Origin: Isoetes taiwanensis
Taxonomy: Eukaryota; Streptophyta; Lycopodiopsida; Isoetales; Isoetaceae
Length of the DNA stretch: 64,000 nucleotides
Direction: 5' to 3'
Assembly: GCA_021234155.1 (NCBI GenBank)
Contig: JAJEKV010000059.1
Coordinates: 3,844,571 to 3,908,570 of the forward strand
This document shows positions 47,658 to 57,811 of the stretch, piece after piece. Numbering within the stretch: the first letter of the stretch is position 1; each line of letters starts with the position of its first letter. Under the pieces are notes generated by a model. The model had not been told where the DNA came from. It did not search any database and saw nothing but the letters and a program-made list of their open reading frames with translations. Made by a program: the position numbers and the translations under genes.

Positions 47658-48321
47658 CTATTCTGATCTTCTCCTTTTTGTTATGATTGCTTTTCCAAAG
47701 TGGTCCAGGTAAGCAACGAAACCTTCATCTCTGGCTTCTTTTATTTTGGCTAATTCTTGCTTCCTCTGTTCCAGTTGAGATGGGGTAAGATCAAAATCTA
47801 GCCAGATTTTGTATCCTTTCAGAGCTGCACGATGTTGTAAGATTCTGTCTCTGGCTTCTTTATCTTTGAATCTCATCATAATTGCCCTTGAGAAATTACC
47901 TGGTTTCCCTAATCTCCTGCTGTGCACTACACCAGGATCATGTACATGCATTACATTTTTAAAGAAAAGACCTGATATCTTTCAGGCCTGATATCTTGAG
48001 ATTTCGTGCTCTATTCTCTTGGTCTCGAGATTCAACATATGCCTCTTCATCATGTTTGTCTAGTTGTTTCTTTGTTGCTGCAGCCACCACATTCGTAATT
48101 GCAGCCAAATCTGGAACCCTAGAGTCATGATGTGTAGAGAGAGCCTCTCTCAATTCTGCGTTTTGATTGCTCAGAATTCTGTTTTGAGCAATGACTTCTC
48201 CCATCATTCGTTTTAACTCAGCCATCTCCGATTTCATTTTCAGCATCAGATTTAACAAATTCTCTCCATCATACTCTTCTGCCTTGCTTGGAGAGCCACT
48301 TGGATTTTTACTTTTCCCCAT
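47658..48321 (-). pseudogene. LINE B ORF1 (coiled coil, RRM-like and C-terminal domain)
   Basis: Starts MGKSKNPSGSPSKAEEYDGE, then a heptad-like coiled coil (LLNLMLKMKSEMAELKRMMG ... NRILSNQNAELREAL) for trimerisation. Next ENRARNLKISGL, the start of the RRM-like core, then PGVVHSRRLGKPGN and SRAIMMRFKDKEARDRILQH, and a C-terminal WLDFDLTPSQLEQRKQELAK. This is the standard LINE ORF1 RNA-binding chaperone layout, about 220 residues. A 16-bp tandem duplication near 47,970-48,000 (TGATATCT repeated) shifts the frame between core halves. Apart from that the two halves are continuous. Start chosen at the ATG at 48,321, the first in frame after the GC-rich leader. Confidence 0.85.
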
Positions 48322-48560
48322 CAGGGAGACCTATGGGTGGTTACCTTCCAGCTGAATTCGATGCTTCTTGGTATTGAATTGCCTCCACAGCAGCCGTCTC
48401 TCAAGAGCCAGCACCAGGAGCGAAAGGCAATCGTGCTAGGAAGATGTCCAATATGGTGGACAACACAGTTTCACTGTCGCCCCTTGTGTCGTGCAGATCC
48501 CCTGATGCCGCATGTCCCTGTCGATGCTGCAGGTCCCTGTAATGAAAGCCAACTCATTCT
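48322..48560 (-). other. Probable 5' UTR/promoter of LINE B
   Basis: GC-richer than its surroundings, directly upstream of ORF1. A 123-codon plus-strand open frame here (48337-48708) is a by-product of composition. The true 5' boundary may lie up to about 48,660. Confidence 0.5.
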
Positions 48561-48660
48561 CCAGCTGCTAGCTGCTTGCTTGTACGACCCAATGTTGATG
48601 GCGGTTCTATCCATAGCAATAAGGGGAAGCTCCCTGCACCATTCAACAGGAAAAATAGTA

Positions 48661-49150
48661 AATCATGTATCTTTAGCTTGCATTATGAAATCTTTTCCAT
48701 CTTGTTAAACAACTGCATCCAAACCATACCTCCTATCTCTCTCCGACTTGACCACACTAGCAATAGCTTAATAGAGTGGATGGATGTTCTTAATAAAAAT
48801 GGTTATAATGGGTTCCCATAATGGTTAAATTTGGGGGGTAATTGTCAAGTAACAAGAGCGTAAAGTGATTTTGACTAATTCTATATTTATCAACAGAATA
48901 ATAGTACTATTCGTCTCATAATTTTGAAAATGGGGAAGCTTTTCATTTCCCAAGTTCAAATCTCAATTTCTCATTAATGTGCAGTATCCTGTCGCATAGT
49001 TTGGAAGAGAATTGCTCCATGTGTGATGTTTTTTATGTGATGGTCTTTTGCAATGGTCGCACCAATCAGTAGAGACTAGCTAGTGTGGTGGACTTTGTGC
49101 TTATATTTGACCTGTTATTGTGCCACATATCATAAGCAAGTGCACCTTGG
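48661..49150. other. Intergenic, nothing recognised
   Basis: No gene, RNA or repeat recognised. Confidence 0.45.
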
Positions 49151-49151
49151 A

Positions 49152-49350
49152 CTACCATAGTCGTCAGATTTCTTGATCTTACGGCCCAGACCGTATATTG
49201 GGGCCTCTGGGCACCTCTCATTTCACTTATGGTCATTTATTTTATGCCTATGATTTTGAAACATGAATTACGAGTTCGCCTAAGGTTTTGCTGGAATATG
49301 GAACCTCTATACGGCTTTGCCTAAGATTTTAGAAGCCTAACTTTTTTAAT
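49152..49350. mobile_element. MITE-like repeat, copy 1
   Basis: TCGTCAGATTTCTTGATCTTACGG-type block, then GGCCCAGACCGTATATTGGG, GTCATTTATTTTATG, CCTATGATTTTGAAA, CCTAAGGTTTTG. All align in order with 54,330-54,460, with about 70-75% identity. No coding. Confidence 0.7.
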
Positions 49351-49359
49351 ATGAAGTAC

Positions 49360-50030
49360 GAGGGCTCGAACCTCTACCAAAATAACTCAATGACCTAATA
49401 AGACTACTTTGAACAAGTGAGCTAGTGTGATTACTTTTTATCTTAAATCTATGTTTTTTTTCTGACAACCCATTCAATTGTTTTAGGGATATGGTCTATG
49501 GTTTTAGAAATTATCTTTTTTTTACATCCATATCAATTCAACAATCTCTTTATCATCAACCTCTTTTCGATACCCTCAATTAGCAGCAAGTGCAAACCCA
49601 GTGTCCGAATGCTGTTACATGCAGGACACATGCATCTAGGTCATACTACAATAGAGCCGAGGACTCTGTTCAATTTTTTGGCCAGGGACCTTTTTGGCAT
49701 ATACAAACTCTCCACCTTACAACAACAGAATGATAGCCGCACTTTTGAGTGTAGTTAAGAAGTGTTTTGGCAGACGCAAAATAATTCTTTTCCTCGAAAT
49801 GCATGGTTTGTTGATCAATGCCAAACTCTTAAAAATCAACATCGACTTGGGATAGGCCCAAGGCTTCATGTCCAGGCCCAATATATAGTGCAATTAGGGC
49901 CAGGCAGATCATTTTGATCTTGTTAAGTGAAGAAAAGAATTGAGGAAGATGATGTACAAGGGTAGCCGACTGCTTGTAGAACAGAGAAGCAATCAGGGGT
50001 CTAAAAAACATCTTCCTTATTTATAGATGT
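49360..50030. other. Intergenic, nothing recognised
   Basis: An 86-codon plus-strand frame (49498-49758) has no family features. Confidence 0.45.
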
Positions 50031-50758
50031 TTGTTTTTTTTTTGTTTTGTTGAAGGACGTCAGACTTTATTCAATCAAAGAGTCAAATACAAGTATAAAT
50101 GCAGAGACAGGAATAAAATCTCAGCGGATAAGCGGAGACCCACCGAGTGAAGCAACCTGCCTAAGCATAAGAGTGCACATCCAAAAACTCCTCAAAAATC
50201 AATCAGCCTCTTTGCGAGGGGCAAGTGAAGAACAATGATACGACTTTACAATGTAACCTTGAGCTTCTTGGAGAACACGATTATCCGCCACATCCGCACC
50301 TTTGAAGATTACCAATCTTCGTCTTTTCCAGATAGTCCAAAGCAACCATCCCGGCTGCTAGATGAAAAGCCCGGCCTTGTAACTCGGGTCCAAGTACTTG
50401 GGTAAATTGCCAAAAAAGCTTGTTGACTTGTTAGTGAAACCGAAAAAGGGAAAACAACCAGGTCCCATACCTGCCTAAGGTGTTCACACATGAAAAAGCA
50501 ATGCTCAATGGTCTCAGATCCACGCTTGCATACTGGACACTGATTTGATATTCTAGGGTTAAACTTATGGACAAGCACATTAACCCGCAGACACCTATGA
50601 AGAATCTGCCACCAAAGAACTGCCACTTTAGGATGAAGTAGCTTGTCCCATGCCCAAGACCACACCTTCTGCCATTGAGGAGGAGGAAGTTGAAGAGACC
50701 ACTTATTAGACGGAGGAAGAATATCAGTATCAAGCAACAACTGATACATAGAGTTCAC
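50031..50758 (-). mobile_element. 5'-truncated L1-type LINE, C-terminal zf-RVT end
   Basis: On the minus strand LLLDTDILPPSNKWSLQLPP, then KVWSWAWDKLLHPKVAVLWW and QILHRCLRVNVLVHKFNPR, followed by CPVCKRGSETIEHCFFMCEH, the C-C-H-C zf-RVT region at the end of plant LINE RTs. It is collinear with 3,345-3,700. The shared 3' end ACGTCCTTCAA is followed by an A-rich tail (plus-strand T-run, 50,031-50,050). 5' truncated at about 50,758. One member of the same family as 1165-4089, less decayed: about 130 codons remain open. Confidence 0.92.
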
Positions 50759-50760
50759 AA

Positions 50761-51409
50761 GTTTGTTATTCCAATTATAAGTTGCTTGGTTTCTTCATTT
50801 TGGAGTTGCTTATGGAATATGGCCACTTCTGGCAGCTAGATTGTGGTAAAAAATATTTGTGCTTTACCTTTTTAGCATATTCTGCTTGTAGGTGCTTTGT
50901 TTGTTCAATGTCTTTAATGAATCTAGCCAGGACTGACCTTCTGAACTTACCTTGCATGTGACCAAGTCTTTTGCAATCTTTTAGAATCTATGTAGATCCA
51001 TATGCCTAACAAGATCCCAACAAGATGATTTGTTCTTTTTAAGAAAGTGAGGAAGAATTTGTTCTTTTTGGACCTGATATATATTTTCAATGCTAGTTGT
51101 TGTTTTCTTTTGACACTTTTTACGAGGTTGTCTGAGGATGACTTGATGAAGAAGGCAAACCTCCAGATACGTCTCTCACTCATCGCCCATTGGATTTTTA
51201 TATGTCTTCGATTCCTGGGGAGCAGACCACATTTCTTGAAGTGTCGAATTTGAAAGTGTTTTTTATTTTATTTTGGATTGATGATTAAAGCAGGCTTTTG
51301 CTCAAATCATTAGACTTAAGCAAAGTGTGGTTGTATATAACTTTTGGTCCATGGCGTAGACTATGTGCCATGTGGACAATTGTGTACTAAAATGTCCACC
51401 ATGGAGTAT
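50761..51409. other. Intergenic, nothing recognised
   Basis: No family motifs on either strand. Confidence 0.45.
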
Positions 51410-51414
51410 TCTGT

Positions 51415-52062
51415 TGATATGGTTTAAGGTTAATAACTAATAATGGTGCTCGGGGGAGTGGCCTTGCATGGAACAATATTTATTGATATGATCAAGTAAG
51501 AAAGCCATTCAGTATGCCTAAGTCTTGATATTATCAAGGAGAGAGCTAAAAATAAACCTTGACCTTTATTTAGAAGCAAAAAGGCAAAAAAGATATTATT
51601 ACCTATAAATAAAAGGACAACTTTGAGACGTGATATCTCCGCGACCACAACTCAAAAATCGGCGATCCGTACCTTGTTGGAAAGTCCTTTAAGTCTAGTT
51701 TTCAGATTGGGCTTGGATTGTCCATAGATTTCTGACGGTTTGAAAGTTATGCCCAGAAAGGTGCATAGGGGTCTGAGTTGACTCCACAAACTAAATCTGC
51801 TTCTTCCTATGCTGTTGATGTGCCGAGTCTTACCTTCTAATATCTTATCTTGTTCCTTGCTTGATCATATCATTAGAAGGAGTTCATGTAACACCAGTGG
51901 TTGGTGGCTAGAGAGAGCTTGTTCTTATACAGTCTTGCGGAGTAGCTTGACTCAATGAAATCTCTTCTAGTTGGTCCGGTTGGGTGGTAAATCGAGTAGC
52001 ATGTGGTGTTTTACTTTCTAATATGTTCATGAGTTTGCAGGAAGAATAGAGCATTCGTATCA
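51415..52062 (+). repeat. 5' LTR of the TRIM-like element
   Basis: 648 bp, short inverted ends TGATA/TATCA, TATA-like TATAAATA at 51,604. Confidence 0.95.
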
Positions 52063-52064
52063 AT

Positions 52065-52076
52065 TGGTATCAGAGC
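52065..52076 (+). other. Primer binding site, initiator tRNA(Met)
   Basis: TGGTATCAGAGC, complementary to the tRNA(iMet) 3' end, two bases after the LTR. Confidence 0.93.
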
Positions 52077-52253
52077 TTAGTTCCGGTCTTTACCAGCGGA
52101 GCTGTGGGTGATGGAAGGCGTTGGAAATTTAAGTGGCTAAGTAGCACAAGAGGTCCAAGAGGGGTAAATTACAAATAGGTTACCTCTTGTCTGGTATGAA
52201 GTTGATGTTTAAGGATTGTGATTAGAATCTTTAGATATTTCTTATTGCATCCC

Positions 52254-52278
52254 GAGGAGGGGGAGGAATTGATATGGT
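52254..52278 (+). other. Second polypurine-tract/LTR-start copy inside the TRIM-like element
   Basis: GAGGAGGGGGAGGAAT followed by TGATATGGT reproduces the real PPT and first bases of the LTR (53,133-53,156), but no LTR follows. Confidence 0.7.
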
Positions 52279-52717
52279 CTGTGGGGTATGGGATAAAGCC
52301 TGGAAAGGTTGGAGCCCATTGGATAACGATTTCCTTGAAGGAGTGTTGGTTAGTACTATGGAAAATTTACCCTTAAAACCTTGTTATAAGCTTTGAATTT
52401 TGTCTAGATGGACTCGGGAAGAACTATTCTATATTTAGTTGTGGTATAGCAACGAATGAGTTTTAAGAACTGATGTATTTCTATGAGGAATGACCAACAA
52501 TTAAGTTCTAATTTTAAAAATCTAAAAACTGAAAAGCTTGACGGTAATGGTTCAATGCTAACTAAGTTCACTTTGGCATATTGGGTGGAAAACTTTCGTG
52601 AACTTATGTTAGGTGATACGTGCAGTTAGCAATTACTGGGTTTGCAGGTTCTAAAGTTGTGATTGAGTTTTCGCAGAATATGGACATTACGATGTAAATG
52701 AGACTTGCGTAGGAGTA

Positions 52718-52951
52718 TTTGGTTGTGGTATATAGTTCTAGTTGTGGATTCAACTAGGGTTGCATCCATGGATTTGGTTGTGGTAGATATTTCTAGTTGT
52801 GGATTCAACTAGGGTTGCAACCATGGATTTGGTTGTGGTAGACATTTCTGATTGTGGATTCAATCAGGGTTGTAACCATGGACTTGGTTACGAAAATTTT
52901 TAGCCTAAAGGGCTGGACTTGGAAATTTTTAGCCTAAAGTGCTGGACTTGA
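52718..52951 (+). repeat. 55-bp x3 and 29-bp x2 tandem repeats with conserved hairpins
   Basis: Units start at 52,718, 52,773 and 52,828. Each contains CTAGTTG-TGGATT-CAACTAG (52738-52757, 52793-52812) or its covarying version CTGATTG-TGGATT-CAATCAG (52848-52867). A second stem spans units: CAACC...GGTTG (52818-52835) versus TAACC...GGTTA (52873-52890). Then a 29-bp unit (AAATTTTTAGCCTAAAG) occurs twice, 52,893-52,951. Confidence 0.88.
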
Positions 52952-53132
52952 CAACTTTTTATTATGCAGGTTATGTTATTCTGCCATATAATTCTTGATC
53001 GAGGAAATAAGTTTATTCCTAAGAACGGAAAGACTAATACGCTTTTCAAAAATTGATTGAAGATCAATTTTGAAAAGGGATCTTTGATGGTTTCTTTTCA
53101 GGTTTAATGATGATCAAGGACGATCATGTTTT

Positions 53133-53147
53133 GAGAAGGGAAGGAAT
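53133..53147 (+). other. Polypurine tract of the TRIM-like element
   Basis: GAGAAGGGAAGGAAT immediately before the 3' LTR. Confidence 0.85.
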
Positions 53148-53794
53148 TGATATGGTTTAAGGTTAATAACTAATAATGGTGCTCGGGGGAGTGGCCTTGC
53201 ATAGAACAATATTTATTGATATGATCAAGTAAGAAACCCATTCAGTATGCCTAAGTCTTGATATTATCAAGGAGAGAGCTAAAAATAAACCTTGACCTTT
53301 ATTTAGAAGCAAAAAGGCAAAAAATGTATTATTACCTATAAATAAAAGGACAACTTGGAGACGTGATATCTCCGCGACCACAACTCAAAAATCGGCAATC
53401 CTTACCTTGTTGGAAAGCCCTTGAAGTCTAGTTTCCAGATTGGGCTTGGTTGTCCATAGATTCCTTACGGTTTGAAAGTTATGCCCAGAAAGGTGCATAG
53501 GGGTCTGAGTTGACTGCACAAACTAAATCTGCTTCTTCCTATGCTGTTGATGTGCCGAGTCTTACCTTCTAATATCTTATCTTGTTCCTTGCTTGATCAT
53601 ATCATTAGAAGGAGTTCATGTAACACCAGTGGTTGGTGGCTAGAGAGAGCTTGTTCTTATACAGTCTTGCGGAGTAGCTTGACTTAATGAAATCTCTTCT
53701 AGTTGGTCCGGTTGGGTGGTAAATCGAGTAGCATGTGGTGTTTTACTTTCTAATATGTTCATGAGTTTGCAGGAAGAATAGAGCATTCGTATCA
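53148..53794 (+). repeat. 3' LTR of the TRIM-like element
   Basis: 647 bp, collinear with 51415-52062; one single-base deletion (GGCTTGG-TTG) and about 16 substitutions. Confidence 0.95.
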
Positions 53795-53916
53795 TCTGTC
53801 ATTCTCAATATTTTTATATATTTTGGTATTTTGAAACTACTTTTTTATGTTCATGTCCTTGATCTGTAACCATAAAGCATTGTATTGGTAGGAATGCAAC
53901 AATGATATCCTATATT

Positions 53917-54039
<123 letters not shown>

Positions 54040-54324
54040 CTTAAAGGTGCCTTGTATTTCATAGAATACTATACATTTTAACAATGCGTAACATCTCTTA
54101 AGATGAGTGAGCGGATCATAAGAGTGATTATCTCCTGAGTTTCAGAAACAAAAGGACCTTTTCGAGGAGCAGAAAGGATATTTTTGATCAACATATGAGC
54201 TATACGATAACAAATGTATCCTTTTTTATCCACAAACGAGTTATACAGTAACAAATGGATCACAAAGCATATTAGAGCCTCTTCTGAGATTTTCCACATA
54301 AGCATAGTTTAAAATTTATAATTA

Positions 54325-54540
54325 CCTCAATCGTCGGATTTATCCATCCTATGGCCCAGATCGTATGTTGGGGCTTCTAAGCACATCTTGTTTCAGTTAT
54401 GTTCGTTTATGACTGGGGGCGCCTATAGTTTTGAAATATGGAATATAGGTTTTCCTAAGCTTTTGAAAACCTATATTTCATATTTCAAAACCGTAGGCAC
54501 CCCCAGTCATAAATGAACATAATCAGACCAGACGACATCA
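54325..54540. mobile_element. Foldback MITE-like repeat, copy 2
   Basis: Left part aligns with copy 1 at 49,152. Arms 54398-54454 and 54465-54522 are inverted repeats of about 57 bp with about five mismatches and a 10-nt loop, containing GACTGGGGG-GCCTA and TTTTGAAATATG. Copy 1 lacks the second arm, so this copy arose by local inversion-duplication or copy 1 lost it. Confidence 0.8.
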
Positions 54541-54559
54541 ATCATATCACATTTGTAAG

Positions 54560-55154
54560 ATGGTATTGGCAGTAGTAATTGAGGCAGATAAAACACAATT
54601 TAGCGAAAAATCTGAGGTAGAAGACCCTAATCAGCAAAACTCTGAAGAAAATATATCAAAGAAAGACAAATTTCCTCAAGACACAATGTCATTGAATGAT
54701 AGGGTTCAGATTCAAGGATTAGTGATGTCTTATGATGAGATCCTGCTCGTAGGGCCAAAAGGAGCTATTCTTAAAGATAAAGATGCAGGCAAGAGGAAGT
54801 TTCAAGAGATAGAGGCAATGGTCAGTGATTGCCAAAAGACCACAAACACGTGGGAGACAGTGACCAGAGAGCCAGCATATCCCTTTGCAGCACAAGGAAG
54901 GCGGGAATCTAATTCCAGGCCAAGAGGGAAATCGATTCTCAGAAGCATGCATGGAGGGAGACTTTCAGAAATTCCATGGCCTTATGGACGTCACATCCCC
55001 AATCAAAGGAGATAATGGCAAGAGAGTAGTGGAAGAATCTAGTTCCAGAGTTGCTCAAGGATGCCAGTTCCCATATCTTAGAAACTCTAAAGATCCATTG
55101 GTTGAACAAAGGCATGAGGTAGAAGTCCTGCATGATTCGAGCAGCATTATCTGA
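54560..55154 (+). CDS. Unidentified polar open frame(s)
   Basis: A 151-codon frame from ATG 54,560 gives a hydrophilic protein: MVLAVVIEADKTQFSEKSEV, a Glu/Asp/Lys/Gln-rich middle, then VQIQGLVMSYDEILLVGPKG. It is followed after 54,885 by an overlapping 89-codon frame (HKEGGNLIPGQEGNRFSEAC, then KFHGLMDVTSPIKGDNGKRV) in another phase. Together they look like one low-complexity protein broken by a frameshift near 54,950. No domain is recognised. It might be a retroelement gag-like or ORF1-like remnant or an orphan gene. No promoter or polyA signal was identified. Its coding nature is unproven. Confidence 0.3.
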
Positions 55155-57811
55155 AGCAAAAATGTGCAACAAAGATTTTTACTAATTTTAAAGGAGAAAT
55201 ACAGAAAAAGATGGTATTTCCAAAGCTGTTCAGAATATTCAAAGAACATTGGCCTTTGCAGAGGCGCTAGACGATCAGAATAGTGATCTATGCCGGACAC
55301 AAGGCAGGCGTATGGCAAAGGCAGAACGTAGTTTCAAGCACCCGCAAATATCTCGAATTGGGTTATATTACGAACCAAAATTTTAGTACCAAAAATTTGG
55401 ATTTGTATTCACATCAAATCATCAGAGTACACGGAACAAGTATTGCCTCCCATGAGGCTATATACATGAAAGCCACGTATACAGATAACAATATGACACA
55501 AAGATAACTATACACACATGTATGCTCCGCCAGCTATCAAACAGCCTGCACAAGCTTCCACGTGTTAGTAACATGCATAAGAGTTATCCCATAGTGTCAA
55601 CATGAAGCAATAACTGATGACTGCAAGTACACACATATGGAATCCACCAGATGCACCATAGCATCTGCCAAGCAGACACACCCCACCATATCTAGACAGT
55701 ACGTCGTCTAGAACCCCCGCGCTGGTGGACCCAAAGTGAGAGAGAAACTGCAAGTCTCATAAGGACTCATGCTACTAGATTGTTGGTTCCGCATGCCACT
55801 GTCCCATACCAGCGACAAGCTTTACCTCACAAGTACCTTGTGTTGCCCCCAAAGGGCAACATGCTAATTGTGATCTATGCATTCAAACTAGGTCAAATCA
55901 TCTTGAAAGACTAGATCAAAGTTTGGAAGATCTTGGTATTCAACATTGATATGGAGGTCAAAGGATGTTCATTCTTCGGGACAACAAGGGCTCAAGTTGA
56001 AAGTTCACAAGAGGTATTTTTTGCCTAGTTAAAGATTATGCTCTAGAAGAATCTGGGTTATGAAGTTTGGAAGACATATTTTGAAGATTGGAAGTTAAGA
56101 GTTTGGAAGACCCCATGGTGTATAGTTCCTAATTTTTTTCCCTTTGCTTCACCCCACTACCCCCATTTTAGCACTTTTGGCTCAACATTGTTTTCATATC
56201 CATTGTTCATTCCCTTGCCATGATTGCTTTTGCCATAATTGCCATCTTCCTCAAATTCCTTACCAATCCCTTCAATGTGCCATCCCCTTGCCTATTTAAA
56301 AACCTACTTAAGCCTTTGTTTCAAAAATATCATCCCCTTTTCTTTATTTTTTCCTTTGCCCCCCCTAATGGTCCCTCATAATTTCTTTTGCCTTCATTCT
56401 TATTCCATCATATCCTCAGTGGTATATTCCCAACCTTGTCAAAAAATGCCCCAAAGATTCCCTATTCTTTTACACCTGTGGACAATCTTCCCTATGGTCA
56501 ATAGGCTATAATCTTCTTTAAGTATTCTATGGGTAAAAACCTTTGAATCATTGGCCAAGCTTTTAAAAATAGTCGAATACGGCATATACAGGGCATATTC
56601 CTGCAAAAATACGAAACCGTATCGCGCAAATTATGCGAAAATATAGCTGAAGAACCCTAGAACTAGAAATTCGGCTCGAATCATGCCTTCCCGCGCTCCA
56701 TTCTCTCTGAGACCACCCTATTTTTGGATTCCGGAACTTAAGCAACAGATTAAGCCTAAATTTATTACCTAAAATCACTGAAACCAAAATTTGAAACTAT
56801 ATACAGGGGAAACACAATCTCGACATTTTTTGAAGGCCCAGAAGTACTCAAATCCGACATTGATCATTGCTGAGCAAGATCTGAAAGATTCTTGAAGTTC
56901 CTGAGCACTTCTCAATTGGATTTACAAAGATCTAATTGGCATTACTTTCAAAAAATTATCTTATGACTTGTGATGATTATTTTACTATATCTGGAGTTAT
57001 GAAGCATCCTTATCTATTGTTATCATGATATATTTACCTTCATATCAATTTAAATTGACTGCCAAGTTGTCAAATCCATCTCTGATATTTCTCTTAGCAA
57101 TTCTTGCCTCAAAATATTCTACAGAAAAACCTTGAGTGTTTCCAAGCACTTTTGGCCCATTTGCCATCTATTCTTAGGGCCTGTGTGAGCCAAAGGATTT
57201 GAAATCATCCAAAAATGCCACACCTAGCTCAAGTTATAAAAATTTGCTCTATGTTTTGATCAGTTTTGACTATATTTTGCCAAATCCAGCCACAAAAAAT
57301 ATTTTTACAGACTACTTGTCTCTCTTCCTTATCACCATTGCAGTATATTTGCTTTGGAAATTTCCAAAAACACGCATGGCAACTCCAAATCTCATTTTCT
57401 GATCACTGTTTTCCATATTTGACTTCTATTGACCAAATTTTGACCCCACTTTAAGATCGAATAACTCTCAAATTTAGTTTCTGACTTGGTCAGGGACTTT
57501 ATCATTGAATACCTACAACTTTTTTGAGCAAGTCTACAGCGGTTGACTCGAGAAATCAATCCATATCTCACCACCACATCTGTTTTAGTAAGGGTACCAT
57601 TTTTTGGAAATGGGAAAGGTATAGAACTTCAAATTTTTGAACTTCTCTTTAAATTTATCTTGCATAGACTGATCACCTTAAGTGATCTGGAGGTTCTAAC
57701 CCCAATTTGAGTGAAAAACTCAGATTGGTTCCTTGTGGTTGACCTTTAAGCCAGGTTTAGGGTCAACATTTTGGAGGTTCTACTGAGATACTACCTGGAT
57801 CTTGAGAACTC
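55155..57811. other. Intergenic; presumed 5' leader of the gypsy element in its right part
   Basis: A hairpin TGTTGCCC-CCAAA-GGGCAACA lies at 55,841-55,861. 56,140-56,500 is CT-rich. The few hundred bases before 57,812 probably belong to the gypsy element's leader, but no LTR or PBS was recognised. Confidence 0.45.

Larger units (their letters stand above)
45330..48560 (-). mobile_element. Non-LTR retrotransposon B, related to A
   Basis: Minus strand: GC-richer 5' UTR (48,322 to about 48,560), ORF1 (48,321-47,658), ORF2 (47,636-45,335). Same domain order and motifs as LINE A but clearly a different family at the protein level. The 3' end lies near 45,330 without an obvious tail. An internal deletion has removed the N-terminal half of the RT. 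Confidence 0.88.
51415..53794 (+). mobile_element. Complete non-coding LTR element (TRIM-like, 2.4 kb)
   Basis: Two LTRs of 648 and 647 bp begin TGATATGG and end CGTATCA. An identical 5-bp target duplication TCTGT flanks it (51410-51414 and 53795-53799). PBS TGGTATCAGAGC follows the 5' LTR by two bases, and a purine tract precedes the 3' LTR. The 1,085-bp interior has no open frame with retroelement motifs. Small size and absent coding fit a terminal-repeat retrotransposon in miniature, although its LTRs are longer than typical TRIMs. The LTRs differ at about 16 positions plus one indel (about 2.5%), so it inserted some time ago. A TATAAATA lies at 51,604-51,611. Confidence 0.95.

Noticed and set aside
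48337-48708. 123-codon plus-strand frame
   Set aside because: Lies antisense to the 5' UTR of LINE B; no family features.
49330-49400. Minus-strand GAGGTTCGAGCCC resembling a tRNA T-arm or SINE B box
   Set aside because: No matching D-arm or acceptor stem could be found; a single box is not enough.
57000-57811. 5' LTR and primer site of the gypsy element
   Set aside because: No sequence here repeats downstream of 63,145 within the window and no convincing tRNA-complementary site adjoins a CA end.
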